Assembly (NCBI RefSeq): GCF_001426505.1
Contig: NZ_LMEV01000014.1
Coordinates: forward strand, 2,066 to 66,065
DNA from: Variovorax sp. Root473
Lineage (GTDB): Bacteria > Pseudomonadota > Gammaproteobacteria > Burkholderiales > Burkholderiaceae_C
Direction: 5' to 3'
DNA: 64,000 bases
In this document: positions 1 to 11,800 of the stretch, one piece after another
Layout: each line of letters starts with the position of its first letter
Position numbering within the stretch: the first letter of the stretch is position 1
Position numbers and translations under genes: made by a program
Notes under the pieces: model-generated
Told to the model about the DNA's origin: nothing
Seen by the model: the letters and a program-made list of their open reading frames with translations, nothing else
Databases searched by the model: none

Positions 1-1
1 T

Positions 2-214
2 GGCCTGCTGCGCGTCGGCACCATGGCCGACGTGGTCGTGTTCGACCCCGAGACCATCACCGACACCGCCACCTACGACCAGCCGCTGGGCGTGAGCGAA
101 GGCATCGAGCGCGTGTTCGTGAACGGCGTGCTCGCATACCGAGGCGCGAGCGAGGCGCGGGTGCTTGCGCGCGCGGGGCGCATGCTGACACGGCAGGCAC
201 GCGCCGCGATCTGA
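2..214 (+). CDS. C-terminal end of an N-acyl-D-amino-acid deacylase-like amidohydrolase (partial)
   Basis: The reading frame is open from the window edge, so only the last 70 or so residues are present. They carry the pattern MADVVVFDPETI followed by VNGVLAYR, which is the C-terminal composite-domain signature of D-aminoacylase and dihydroorotase-like amidohydrolases: a small beta domain after the metal-dependent barrel, with the phrase about a function not being advertised in the product name replaced by a conserved G-x-x-A-D-x-x-x-F run. The zinc-binding residues lie outside the window, so substrate cannot be judged. The downstream LysR gene follows on the same strand after 42 bases and may or may not be co-transcribed. 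Confidence 0.7.
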   Translation, partial: GLLRVGTMADVVVFDPETITDTATYDQPLGVSEGIERVFVNGVLAYRGASEARVLARAGRMLTRQARAAI

Positions 215-256
215 GCGTCGCCGCGCCCCTTCCCAGCCATCCCGTAGAGTGCACGC

Positions 257-1210
257 ATGATCGAATCCACAACCCTTCGGTACTTCTACGAGGTCGCGGC
301 CTTTGGCTCGGTGCGCGTGGCGGCGGAAAAGCTCTTCGTCGCCCAGAGTGCCGTGAGCCGGCAGATCGCACTGCTCGAAGACGAACTGGGTGTGCCCGTC
401 TTCGAGCGCCACGCACGGGGCATGGCGCTGACTGCGGCCGGCGAGCTCCTGCTGCGCTATGCGCAGGACAACAAGACGCAGCTGGCCGACCTGAAGGGCC
501 AGATCCACGAGTACGAGACGCTGGCCAAGGGCCATGTGCGGGTGGGCTGCGTGGAAGGCATCCTGCACGGCCTGCTCACGAGCTTCATGCCGACCTTCAT
601 CCGCACGCACCCGGGCATCACCTTTTCGCTCGACCTCATGGGGTCGCATGCGGTGGGCGAGTCGGTGGCAGAGCACAAGTACGACCTGGGCATCCTGTTC
701 GGCGCCTCGCCGCGTCCCGACCTCATCGAATTGCAGAAGATCGAGCAGCCCCTGTGCGTGATCGCTTCGCCGCAACATCCGCTCGCACAACAACGCAGCT
801 GCACGCTTGCGCAAGTGGCCGACGTTCCGCTCGCGTTGCCCGACCGGTCTTTCGGCCTGCGTCAGCTGGTCGATCGCGTGAGTTCCAAGGGCAAGTTCAA
901 GCTGAACATCGCCATCGAAACCAACTCGCTTTCGTTCGCGAGCCGGCTGGTCGCGGAGTCCGACCTGATCACCTTCCAGCCCAGCGACGTCGTCGCGCCG
1001 CTGATCGAGGCCGGCAAGGTGGTCGCGATTCCACTCACCGACGCCTCGTTGCGATCGGCGCGCGCCACGCTGGTGGCCAGCTACTCCCGTCGCTTGTCTC
1101 TTGCAGCCAACCACCTGTCGCAGTCGCTGATCACCTACATGCGCGGATGGCAGCGGCCGGTGAAACCCGGGCGTGCCGAAGCGCGTGGTGCGTCCGGGGG
1201 CAGGCCCTGA
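257..1210 (+). CDS. LysR family transcriptional regulator
   Basis: A 317-residue protein, a typical LysR length. Residues 1-65 form the winged helix-turn-helix, with the recognisable run AAEKLFVAQSAVSRQIALLE and then ELGVPVFER. Residues from about 90 to 300 form the two-lobed effector-binding domain. The effector cannot be read from sequence. LysR regulators are often next to their targets, so the deacylase gene upstream or the remnant region downstream are candidates, but this is inference. The last 15 residues are rich in Arg, Gly and Ala and look like a loose tail next to the IS remnant that begins 24 bases later. Confidence 0.9.
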   Translation: MIESTTLRYFYEVAAFGSVRVAAEKLFVAQSAVSRQIALLEDELGVPVFERHARGMALTAAGELLLRYAQDNKTQLADLKGQIHEYETLAKGHVRVGCVEGILHGLLTSFMPTFIRTHPGITFSLDLMGSHAVGESVAEHKYDLGILFGASPRPDLIELQKIEQPLCVIASPQHPLAQQRSCTLAQVADVPLALPDRSFGLRQLVDRVSSKGKFKLNIAIETNSLSFASRLVAESDLITFQPSDVVAPLIEAGKVVAIPLTDASLRSARATLVASYSRRLSLAANHLSQSLITYMRGWQRPVKPGRAEARGASGGRP

Positions 1211-1233
1211 ACTGATCTGACTCCATAGAGTGG

Positions 1234-1529
1234 ATGGTGCAGGAGCACCGCAGGGAGTACCCGTCGCTGGGGGCGGCAGTCGAGTCGATCGCGGCGATAC
1301 AGCGCGTCTGGCAGGCCAACATGCAGGACTATGGGCCGACAAGGTCTGAAGGCAACTGGCACGCGAGGGCACTGCGGTGGCGCGCTGCACAGTCGAACGG
1401 CTGATGCGGCGCCTGGGGCTGCGAGGCGTGATGCGCGGCAAAGTGGTGAAGACCACGACCAGCGATACCAGAGCGCCATGCCCTGTGGATCGGGTCAACC
1501 GGCAGTTCCGAGCGCAGCGCCCGAACCAG
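1234..1529 (+). pseudogene. IS3-family transposase remnant (orfA piece fused to orfB piece)
   Basis: The start reads MVQEHRREYPSLGAAVESIA, which matches the early orfA helix-turn-helix of IS3-family elements. It jumps straight into IQRVWQANMQ, a piece of orfB, so most of orfA and the start of orfB are deleted. A frameshift follows near 1335. The correct frame then shows a TGA at 1347-1349 where a Trp codon is expected in KVWRQL. The open run VARCTVERLMRRLGLRG continues through CPVDRVNRQF to RPNQ at about 1529, after which the expected catalytic DDE part is missing. The element is dead. It abuts a truncated minus-strand gene at the end of the adhesin island. Confidence 0.8.
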
Positions 1530-1640
1530 CCCCAGCACTGCTTGCTGTTCCTCGCTCTTGACCGCCATCCGTGCGAGCAACGTCGGGCCAGCCACAAGGC
1601 CGGCAAGCATCAGGGCCACCACCGCGCGGGCATGCTGCAT
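1530..1640 (-). pseudogene. 5' fragment of a small secreted or membrane protein, cut by the IS3 remnant
   Basis: Reading leftward from 1640, the frame begins MQHARAVVALMLAGLVAG and continues about 37 residues before it runs into IS3-derived bases near 1529. The hydrophobic start looks like a signal peptide or membrane anchor. It begins 10 bases after the stop of the TonB-C-like gene, so it was probably the next gene of that operon. A purine-rich AAGGGAG lies immediately before the ATG, too close for an ideal ribosome site, so the start is uncertain. Family is not recognised. Confidence 0.4.
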
Positions 1641-1650
1641 CTCCCTTGCC

Positions 1651-2118
1651 TCAGCTGCTCGTGACGGAGCTCAGCGTGAGCTGCAGCACCATCGGCTGGC
1701 GCATGTCGCGCGGCGGCGGCTCGGCCAGCGGACGGGCAGTGAGCAGCGCACGCAGGTCGGCGTCGGCCTGCGCATCACCGAGCGAGTCGAAACCCACGCG
1801 CTCGACCCTTCCGCTGGAGGCAACCCACACGCGCACTACCACGGACGCGGGCGGGCTCGCGCGGCCGTCCTGGCGCATCCGCGATTGCATCGAGGCGTGC
1901 AAGCGCACCACAGCGTCGTTGGCGAGGTCGCCGAGCGAGGCCTGCAACTGGTTGCTCGCCAGGGTGGCGTAGCTGATCCAGTGCTGCGGCACCTGCTGGC
2001 GCGGCTGCGCCGCCGCGGCCACCGGCAAGATGGCACTCACAAGGCCCAGGCCCAACCAGCCGAAGGCCAACCACAGGCGTGTCCAGCGAGGTGCGAATCT
2101 GGCGGAAGAAGCGTTCAT
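1651..2118 (-). CDS. Secreted protein made of a free-standing TonB C-terminal-like domain
   Basis: The ATG at 2118 overlaps the stop of the upstream sigma gene as ATGA, so the two are translationally coupled. The 155-residue product has a signal peptide (residues 1-37, ending AAAAQ) and one domain at about 45-150. Its pattern, VVVRVWVASSGRVERVGF, then ADADLRALL, then PPPRDMRQPMVLQL, is the same as in the C-terminal halves of the two STN proteins of this island and in the TonB at 21967-22686. It has no membrane anchor or proline-rich span, so it cannot act as an ordinary TonB. A periplasmic role linked to the neighbouring sigma factor is inferred. Confidence 0.65.
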   Translation of the reverse strand: MNASSARFAPRWTRLWLAFGWLGLGLVSAILPVAAAAQPRQQVPQHWISYATLASNQLQASLGDLANDAVVRLHASMQSRMRQDGRASPPASVVVRVWVASSGRVERVGFDSLGDAQADADLRALLTARPLAEPPPRDMRQPMVLQLTLSSVTSS

Positions 2119-2804
2119 GGCGGTCTTTCTGGATGAGGGACACAGGCCCAGCCACGCGACACGCTGACCGACAGTGCCTCGGCGCGCGCGCGCAGCGCCC
2201 GCCGTGGCGCACTCACGCCGGCCAGCACCTGCAGGCCGGTATGGCCCGCGCAATAGTCCAGCGCCTGCCGCAAGGCCGTGTCCACGCCGCGCAGCGAGAG
2301 CGCGTAGCGGCTCGCGACCTCATCGCGGGTCATCTCGTCAATGCGCAGCGCCACCAGCACCGAGCGATGCCGGCGTGGCAAGCGCTCCAGCGCGCACAGC
2401 ACGGCTGCCAGGTCGGAGCGCGCCTCGGCGACGTGCGCGGGGCCGGGCGTGGGGTCGGCGAAATGCTCAATGCCGGTGTCGGCATCGCCCGTGAACTGCC
2501 AGGACCGGTCGCCGCGCATGCGGTCCATCGCGGCGTTGCAGGCCATGCGGTAGATGTAGGCGCCGGGGTTCTGCACGGGCGCGCACGCATCCAGGCGCCC
2601 CAGCCGCAGCCAGGCATCGTGCAGGCACTCGCTGGCCGTATCGGCGCATCCGAGATGGCGCGTCAACCTGCCGCGCAGCCCCTCGTAGTTCGCGCAGAGA
2701 AACGCCTGCAGCGCCAGGCGGCGCTGCGCCTCGTCCACCGGGTCGTTAGCGGCTTCGTCGCCGGCCGGTGCTTCTACCGGTTTGCAAAGGACACTCCATG
2801 CCAT
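2115..2804 (-). CDS. ECF sigma factor (third of the island), without adjacent anti-sigma
   Basis: 229 residues. Region 2 is visible at about 40-105 (LRGRLTRHL, then ASECLHDAWLRLG, then PGAYIYRMACNAAMDRMRG) and region 4 at about 135-190 (LERLPRRHRSVLVAL, then LRGVDTALRQAL), the usual FecI-like layout. A basic tail of about 35 residues after region 4 is unusual. The gene starts 21 bases after the stop of the giant exoprotein TpsA1 and overlaps the TonB-C-like gene by 4 bases. Unlike the other two sigma genes here it has no FecR partner next to it. It may amplify or feed back on the adhesin system; this is inference. Confidence 0.8.
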   Translation of the reverse strand: MAWSVLCKPVEAPAGDEAANDPVDEAQRRLALQAFLCANYEGLRGRLTRHLGCADTASECLHDAWLRLGRLDACAPVQNPGAYIYRMACNAAMDRMRGDRSWQFTGDADTGIEHFADPTPGPAHVAEARSDLAAVLCALERLPRRHRSVLVALRIDEMTRDEVASRYALSLRGVDTALRQALDYCAGHTGLQVLAGVSAPRRALRARAEALSVSVSRGWACVPHPERPP

Positions 2805-2825
2805 GGCGCATCACCCCTTGCCGGC

Positions 2826-5800
2826 CTACCGGTCCTGCTGCAGCCGACGAAGCTCGTCGCTGCTCAGGTTGGCCCAGTGCCTAGGGTCGATCCTGCGGCC
2901 CATGCCAACGACCTGCACGGGGTTCATCGGGTCGTAGTCGACCTTCGCCCCGCTCTGCAGGCCCGCACGCGGGGACGTGTCGCTTGCGCCCTGGCCGGGC
3001 TCGCTGCCGAAGCCGAGCACGCGCACCGTGAAGACCGAAGGCAGCGCCTGCCGCGCAGCCGCGCGCTCGCGCTGCACCATGTCCTGCGCGGCCGCAGTCG
3101 CCTGCGCCGCCGCCGAGCTGGCGTTGGTCAGCGCGCCGATGTTCACGGTCGCGATCACCGGCAGCCCCTTGGTCTCGCCCTTGACCTGGATATTGTCCGC
3201 GTTGAGCACCTGCAGCGCTGCGATGTTCAGGTTGCCCGCCACGCGCAAGCCGGCGTCGCCGGCGTTCACGGTGCCGCGCGGCGCCACCAGGTCGACGTCG
3301 CCGTCGCCCACGGTGCCGATGCCGCTGCCGCTCATGTCCGACTTCTCGCGGATCACCGTCACGCCGTCCAGGTCGGTGGCCACCTCGGGCGCGGAGGGCA
3401 CGCGCAGGGTCTTGGCGCCGCGCCCCGCGTCGATGTCGCCGACGGTGGCCCAAATGATCTGGTCGCTGCCTTCCTTCGTGACCTCGGGCACGAAGGACAG
3501 GATGCGCGACTGGTTCACCGTCACGTCGTCCTTCGCGAAGATGCCGATGTGCCCCGAGGCCAGCGTCACCAGGCCATAGCCGGCCGGCACCGTCGCGCCC
3601 AGCGCCGCCACCTGCAGGCCACCGCCGGGCGTGAGCACGTCGATGTCGCCGCCGGCCATCGTGCGCAGCATGAGCTTGTTGGCCGCCACGTCGCCCTTCC
3701 AGTCGTCGCCCGGGAACAGCGTCTTGATGGCCGCGTAGCCGCGGTTGTAGCCGCCGTTGCGCGGCAGCCCGCCGGTGCCCGGTTCGTTCTGGTCGCGCCC
3801 CGCTTCCCGCAGTTCGATCAGGTAGATCTGCCGCAGGAACTGCTGCTGCGCGAGCGCAGGCAATTGCTGAAAGCGCGCCCAGGCTTCCAGCGGTGCCAGC
3901 GTCTCACCGGTCATGTCCTTCATGTACGACACCAGCCCCCGGCGCACGGTTTTTTCCTGTCCGCCTTCGCGCGTTTCGAGCTGGTCCATCAGGTAGATGG
4001 GCAGCACCGTGCCGTCGGCGCTGCGGGCCTTCAGGTGGTCTGGCATGGACGTGACGGCTGCGGGATCGAGGTAGGCGCGCGTGAACGCCTCGTAGCCCAC
4101 CGCACGGTTCAGCCCGGCCATGGCGGTGATGGTGGCGCCCTGTTCCGGCAAGCCCTTGACCTGCGACTCGGGCCTTGCGCGGTTGTCCCTGTCGTAGCGC
4201 TGGTTGCCCAGCGTCTGCACCTGCAGGTTGTCGGCGTACAGGTCGCGGCCGGCGGCCAGCACCAGGGTGCCGGGGCCCTGCAGTTCGATGTTGCCCGTCA
4301 GGCCGACCGGGAATTCGTTGTCGCGGTCCAGGCGCAGCACGCCCGCCATCGCCAGGATGTCGTTGCCCGCTTCCAGCAGCGTGACGTCGGAGCCGCGCAG
4401 GTTGCGCCCGGCCAGGCGAAGGCCCCGGATGTCGGTGCCCGCGCGCACCCAGGTCTGCTCGTTGGCCTTCACGTCGAGCCCGACGATGGAGCCCTGCGAG
4501 GCATAGATGCGGCTGGGCTCGAAGTCGTTGGCCAGCGGCAGCACCTCGGGGTTGTGGACGCTGCGCAGGTAGGGCGTGTTGATGAAGGTGGACGAGGCCG
4601 GGCCGATCAGGTTGTCGAGCATGTCCTCCATGTTCATCTGGTTGACCGGCGAGCCCGCGCCGCCCGGCATGTAGCCCGAGGGCATCATTGCGGGCGTGGC
4701 ATAGGCCATGAGCAGCGGCGCGTCGAAGCGGATGTCGGTCTTCGCCACCATCCTCACGTCGTTCGTGGTGCCCGGCAGCACGTGCAGCGGACCGTCCACC
4801 GCGATGCCGCCGTTCAGCGCGGCCGCCGAGAAGCGCGCCGGATAGCGGTTGCCGCCGAAGCCCACCAGCGTGTCGGTGTCGAAGCTGTTGAGCAGCAGGT
4901 CGCGGAAGATGAACGTCGCGCGGTTCACGAAGGTGATGTTGCCGCCGGTCGACACCAGCCGCAGCGCGCTGCGGTCGGTATAGCCGCTCATGTAGGCGCC
5001 GTAGTTCAGCAACTGGCCGTCGCCGCGCAGGCCTTCGCCGTAGGTCACGAGCAGCGGATCGATCACGGTCTGCAGGCGCAGGTCGCCCGCCGTGCGCAGG
5101 CTCAACGTGGCGTCGCCCAGCGCGAGCACCGGGGCCACGGTGTAGTTCGTTCTGGTGAAGCCGCCGGCACTGTCGTCGCGGGTCAGCACGACCGTGTGGC
5201 CGACCGCCGTCTCGCCGGCACGGATGTCGCCGGCGCCGCGCGCCACGTAGTACTGGCCGCCGCGGATCGCACCGCCGGCCTGCACCGTCATGGCACCGCC
5301 ATTGCGCATTTCCATGGTCATCGCCTCGTTGGCGGAGCGGCCGCCGCGCATGCGCATGTGGGTCGGCAAGGCGACCAGCAGGTTGCGCAGGTCGCCGCCC
5401 GCGTCCACGGTGACGTTGCCGCCCCCCAGCGCGCCCACGCCCTGCTGGAAGCGCGCGTAGTCGATCCACCAGCTCGATTGCTCGGGCCCGTGAATGACGG
5501 GACCGTAGGTGCCGTCCGGATGCATGGCGTTCTCGCCGTTGCTGTACTCGCCAAAGAAGCGCTCGGCGTTGAGGGTGCCCTGGCGGTTGAGCCACTCGGT
5601 GAAATGCTGGCCCGAGGGCATGGCTTCGATGCTGCCCAGCGCACCGATGACGAGGTTGCCGCCTTCCACGCCGTAGCTCGCGTTGCGGTTGGCGGTGGAG
5701 AAGTCGCTCCACATCGTCGTGTCCTTGCGCCCGGCGGTGTAGATCACCGATTCCTTGTGCGCCAGGCGAAGGTCGCGGCCCGCGCGCACCTCGAGATCGC

Positions 5801-8800
5801 CCGTGCCGGTACGCACGAGCTTGCCTGCGCCGTTGTCGGGCGTCGGGTCGTCGTCCGTCGGTACGGCGGTGTTGGCCGTGCCCACGGTGATCGAGCCCTT
5901 GCCCGCGGTCTGCGCGACGAGGGGTCGCAGCGCCATGGCATCGGCCGACGCCAGCTCCCCGCCCGCCACCAGCCGCAAGTTCCACGAGGGGCCCGCCTGC
6001 AGCAGGCCGCTGCGGTCCGCCACGTCGAAGCCGTCGCTCAGGTGGCCGTTGATGGCCAGGTTGCCGCCCGCGCGCAAGGTCAGCGTGCCTTCGCGTGCAT
6101 TCGAGAAGTCGCTGAACAGGTTCCAGTCGCTGTTCAGCGCGAGGTCGCCCGCGCTGCGGATCTCGATGCCCGGCATGACGTCCAGGGCCGTGCCCAGGCG
6201 CGCGGCCACTGCGGCCGATGCACCGCGAAAACGTGCGGCATGCGCGATGGCGTCGGCCTTGACCGAATCGACCGTGGCGCCGTCGTAGTCCTTCACGTCG
6301 TAGGTGCTGACGCCCTCGAGCACCGCTGAGCGCGCGCCGGTGACGGTGGTGTTCAGCGCGGCGACCGCGAGGTCGTCATGCGTCGCGTTCTGTTGCGCGC
6401 GCAGCCGCACCTTGCCGCCTTCGTTGCCGGCCACATCGATCAGGCCACCCCCCAGGTGCAGCTGCCCGCCGGCCGCTTCGAGTGTGACGCGTCCATTGCC
6501 GAGACTGCCGGTCGCACCGGCAAGCAGCTGCGCACCGGACTGCATCGCCACGCCGTTGCCGGCCGTGATGCGGATGGCACCGCCATAGGCCGAGCGCGCA
6601 TCCACCGTGCCGGTGATGTCGATGCGGCCGCGGTCTGCCGTGAGGCCGAAGTCTTCCACCTGCGTGAAGCCGCCCAGCGCCACGTCGCCCTGGCGGATGC
6701 GGAACTGGCGCGACCGGTTGAAGCCCGCGTCGTTCAGCCGCTGGCTGAAGCCGGCGAAGTCGGGCAGCGCCTCGATGTCGAGCGAGAAACTGCCGGCCTT
6801 GCCACCGGTGCGGCTCGCCTGCGCAGCGATCAGGCCGTCGAGCACCACCGTGCCGCCCTGCGATGCCGCCAGGCTCAGCGTGCCGGCGTCGCCGCCGTCC
6901 GGGTGCGCGGCAAGATGGAGCCGGCTGCCGGCGTCCAGGCGCACGTCGCCGCCCGCCGCAGACAAGGTGATGCGCCCCGCATCCGCGTGCTCGGCCACGT
7001 CGAAGAACTGCTGGGCCGAGCCGCCCACGTCGATCAGCGCGCCCTGCGTCACGACCAGGCTTCCGCCGGTGGCCGTCATGTCGATGCTGCCGCCCCGCGC
7101 GACCGCCCGGCCGCCGAAGGCGATGCTGCGGCCGGTGAGGCCCAGTCGCAGGCCCAGGCTTTCCTGCAGGTCGAACGGTGCGGCCGTGCCTTCCGGCGAT
7201 GCCACAACCTGCAAGGCACCGCCCGTGGCAATGGACTGCGCCGCGCCGCCGCGTCCGGTGAGCAGCGGCGTGCGCAGCGTGAGCGGCGCGGCGCCGGTGT
7301 CGATGCCGCCCGCGCCTTCGCCGACGATGGCATCGCGGCCGGCCAGCGTCACGGCGCCGAAGCCCGAGAACGTCTTCTGGCCCGCGCCCAGCACGAGCGT
7401 GGCGGCGTCGAGGGTGAAGCCACCCGAGCCCGCGCCGGCCGGCACGTTCGCGCCGCCGCCGCTGTTGATGAGCGCGATGCTCTCGCCCTTGATGACCACA
7501 TCGCCCGCGCCCCGCCCGACGAAGGCGGCACCGTCGAAGGTCAGCGCCTTGAGGCCGGCCGCGCCCAGGTCGAGCGAGCCGTAGAAGTCGAAGCCGGTGT
7601 AGCTGCGCAGCGTCAGGCGTGTCGAATGGGCCAGCTGCGCGAGCGCGCCGCTGTCCAGCACCATGCCTTCGGTGCCGCCGCCGAAGCCGATGCGGCCGGC
7701 AGCCACCGACAGGTCGGTGCCCGCGATCTGCGCCGAGGCGGCCAGCTCCGTCGTGCGCGTCGCGTCGATGAGCAAGGCCGCGCCGCCGTCGACGACGGCA
7801 CCGGCACCGATCGAGACCAGTCCGCCGCGCGAGGTGTCCACGCCCTGGCGGATGACCTTGGCCGCATCGCCCGTGGTCACGCGGACCAGCGCGCCCCAGT
7901 CTTTGGCGGGCGTGGTCAGCACATCGTCCACGGCGTCCTTGGCATCGATCACGCCGTCGAAGTTGTCGTCCAGGTTGCCGTCGGGGTCGGTGTAGACCGC
8001 CGCCACCCTCGGCTTCATGACCAGGTTGCCCGAGCCCCGGCCGCCGGCGCCCCGTGCGCTGACGCGGCTTGCGCCCTCGATGGCGACCTGGTCGCTGGCC
8101 GCCAGGATGATTTCGGGACCGAACAGTTCGGAGCCTGCGTTGTTGCGCACGACGATGTCGGTCGCGGTCACCTCCAGCTCCAGGCCGAGTGCATTGCCCT
8201 GGCGCTTGCCGCCCACCAGCAGGCTGCCGGCGCCGAAGTTCGACAGGCTCGCCGAATCGATGACGAGGTAGCCATCGGCCTGCAGGCTGGCGGTGTCCTG
8301 CCCGCTGCCGACGATGGCGATTTTCTGGCCGGCAATGTCGACCAGCCCGCCGCGTCCGCCCGCGTCGGGTGCCGAGCGCAGCGTGCCGTCCAGCACCAGG
8401 CGTCGCTGCGCGTCGAACACGACCGCGCCGCCGTCGCGCGGCAGGCGGGGCGTGACGACGTCCTGGCCGGTGAGACGGTACTGCGTGAGCTTGAAGGCTT
8501 CGGACGAAAAGAAATCGTTGGCCGTGGCCTCGTTGTATTCGGAATAGCGGCGCAGCGTGCCGCCGGACATCACGCGCCAGGCCGTGGTCCGCGCGTCCTG
8601 GCGGCCGCCATGGGTGTCGCCGGCCCGACCCTGCATGACCAGGCTGCCGTCCGGCGCGCGGGTGGCCGGCGCACGCGCGCCGCCCCATGCCTTGCCCGTC
8701 GCCTGCACCGCGAAGGCGCCGGGCAGCAGCGCAAAGCGCGCGGGCAGCAACTGGTACCAGCCGGCCGCCAGCCCGGGGCCGCCGGCAAGCCAGACGCGCT

Positions 8801-11800
8801 GCCCCACCGCGCCAACGCCCGCACCAGCGGCCACAGGCGCCGCACCGGCCTGGCCCGGCAGGATCGCGTACATGCCCGGCATGGCCAGCACGTCATGCGA
8901 GCCGCCCGGGCCCGGCACGAATTCGGAGGCGTGCAGGTCACCGCCGCCCGCGATGTCCACCACCGCGCCGCGCGCCAGTGCCACGTCGGGCGACTTCATG
9001 GTGATGCGCTTTTCGGGCGGCGCCACCAGGGAGCCGCTCGACGGATTGGCGACGTCGATGCCCTGGGTTGGGTCGTGCCAGTGTTCGTTGTTGGACAGCG
9101 TGCCGAAGGGCACGGTGAGGCCGGCGCCCGACACCGACGTGAGGCTGCCCGCGCCCAGCGACAGGCGTTCGCCCGCGTCCAGTTCGATCTGGCCGAAGGG
9201 CGCGCGCAGCACCCCGTTCTGCGCGATCACCGGCGCTTGCAGGCGCAGGCTGCCGCCGGCCGACAACGGCGCACCACCGGCATCGCCTTCGCGCTCGACG
9301 GTGATCGAATCGCCCGCGCGGACCACGCCGGCCATCGCGGTCGTCGGGTAGACCTGGCCGGCCCGCAGCACGAGGTGCCCGTCGACGTCCAGGTTGACCT
9401 GCAGCTTCGTTGCTTCGCCGAACTGCGTGGGCAACGGGCCACCGATGCGGATCTCGCCGGCTTCGAGCACCGTGCGTGCGAAGCCGCCGATGCGCACGGC
9501 ACCGGTCTGGAACTGGCCGGCGTTCTCCGAGGTCGTGATGTCGATCAGCGAACCGGACAGGGTGAGCTGGCCCGTTGCCGCGGAGGATGCTGCCGACGGA
9601 GCCCGCGACGCGTCGGGCACGGCCGACAGCACGAGGTGCGGCGCGCGCAGCGTCGACGACGAGGCCGCATGCCCGACGATCGGTCCCTGCAGCGAGATCG
9701 AACGACTGAACGCGAGGTGCGCGTTGTCCAGCCGGATCGCGCCCTGCGTTGCATTCACCAGCGAGAGATCGGCAAAGCCGCCGTCCCTGAACGCCTGCGG
9801 GCGCACCGTCAGCGCGAACTGGCGGCCGGGCTTGTCGAGCAGGTCGCGCAGCAGCTCGCCGCCCGAGAAGAAGATGTCGCGGAAGTTGTCCAACGTTTGC
9901 GCGGACAGTCCGAACTGCGCCGGATCGAGCGGGCTGGAAGGGCCGGGCGTTGGCAAGCGGTCGGACACCACGAGTTCCTTGGTGTCCGCCAGCGCCGCGG
10001 CCAGCGACGACGGCAGCACCATCGGGCCGGCGATGTCGTAGCCCCATGAGCGAAGGCCGGGGGCCCAGTCGAAGTCCAGGCCCTGCTTCCAGTCGCTGCA
10101 CGCGCCGTCCACGAGGAAGCCGTAGCAATCGGGGTCGGGCAGCGCGCGCGCGAGCTGTTCCAGCGGCGAACCGTTCAGGCCGGACGATGCGGTCATGTTC
10201 AGGCGGATGCGCCCGCCGATGCCGCCGGGCCCGCCCGCAACGCCCCGCATCCTGCTTTCGATCAGGCCCGCGCCCGAGATCTCGATCAGGCCGCCGTTGC
10301 TGTCCAGCTGGATCGCCTGCGCGGGCCGGGGCACGCGGGTGCCCGAGGGGCCGGCATCGGCGACATCGTCGATCGTGCCGGTGGCGCCCGAGACGTCGAT
10401 GAGTGCGTCTTTCTCGAGCCGCAGTTCGCTCGCCTGGACCGTCACCGTGCCGCCGTCGCGCACCTCGCCCATGCGGCGGCCGGTGCTGTCGACGTGGATC
10501 AGCGGCACACCGCGCGCCAGCAGTTCGCCGCCGGCTTCGAGGGCGACCGTGCGGCCGTTCAAGCCGATGCGCCCGGCCGGCGCGTCCAGCCGGCCCGCCA
10601 CCGTGAGCACGCCCAGGTCGCCGCCGGCGTTCAGCGACAGACTGCCGCCGGTGTCGGTGCGCACCGTGGCGCCGCGCGCCATCCGGATCGGACCGTTTTC
10701 CGTGCCGAGCCGCAGCGATGCGGGGTCTCGCGCCGCACGCTCTTCGGGTCGCAGCACACCGAGCGGCGCCACGTCGGCCAGGTTGCGCCCGCTCGGCAGG
10801 TCGCGCCAGGCGAAGCTGCGCAGGTCAATGCTGGTGGCCTGCTGCGACACCGCTGCGTCCTCAGGCAGCGTGATGCCCTTGCCTTCGCCGCGCACCGAGA
10901 CCGAGACCTTGCCGAAGCCGCGCTCTCCGAAGAGCGTGGCGGGCAGCACGACAGGAGCCGCTGCTTCTGCTTCTGCCGATGCATTGCCCGGCTGCGCAGC
11001 GGCCGCAACGCCGCCGACCTGCACCGACGAAGCGGTCTCTAGCGACAGGTTGCCCGCCGAGCCCGCGGCGTGGGCGCGCAGGTTCAGTGCGCCCAGGTCC
11101 AGGTCGGGCGTCACGCCGGTCAGCGAGATCGCGCCCGCATCGCCCACGCGCAGCGTTGGCAGGCCCTTCTTGCCGAGGTCCGTGCGGCCGCCGCCCGACA
11201 CATCGAACACGGCCGCCTTGTGGGCCGATATCTTTCCGACGTTGACCGTGATCGCGCCGCCATCCACGGCCCAGGCGCCGCGCAGGGCACCGTCGCGCCA
11301 GGTGTTGATCCACTGCCCGCTGGCGTCCAGGCGGCCGTGCTCGCCCACCTCGAGCAAGCCGTTGGCCGAGGACAGGCTGATCTGCCCGCCGGGTGCGCGG
11401 ATCTGTCCGTGGATGCGGATGTCGTTCGTCGAGCCTTCGGTGCCCGCCACGAACAGCGACGCGCCCGGCGACAAGGTGACTGCGGCGCCCTTCGCCAGTT
11501 CGAAGTCGCCGTTGATGACGTTGAGCGCGATGGTGCCCAGGCCCGAATCGCTGAGCATGTCGTCCGAAAGAAAAGTGAGCTTGCGCGACTTCTGTTCGTC
11601 AGGCTTGAGCTGCACGTAGAAGTCGTCGCCGAGCTTGGTCCTGGCGTCGAAGTCCTGCGCGAGGCGCTTGGGGTCGTGCGTGACGACGATGGTGCCCGGC
11701 GACCAGGGCCGGCCGTCCGGCGTGTTCTCGCCCAGCTCCAGCCGCCCGCCCTTGTTCCCACCGGGGTTCTGCGACTGGCGCTCGCCCACCACCACGCCGC

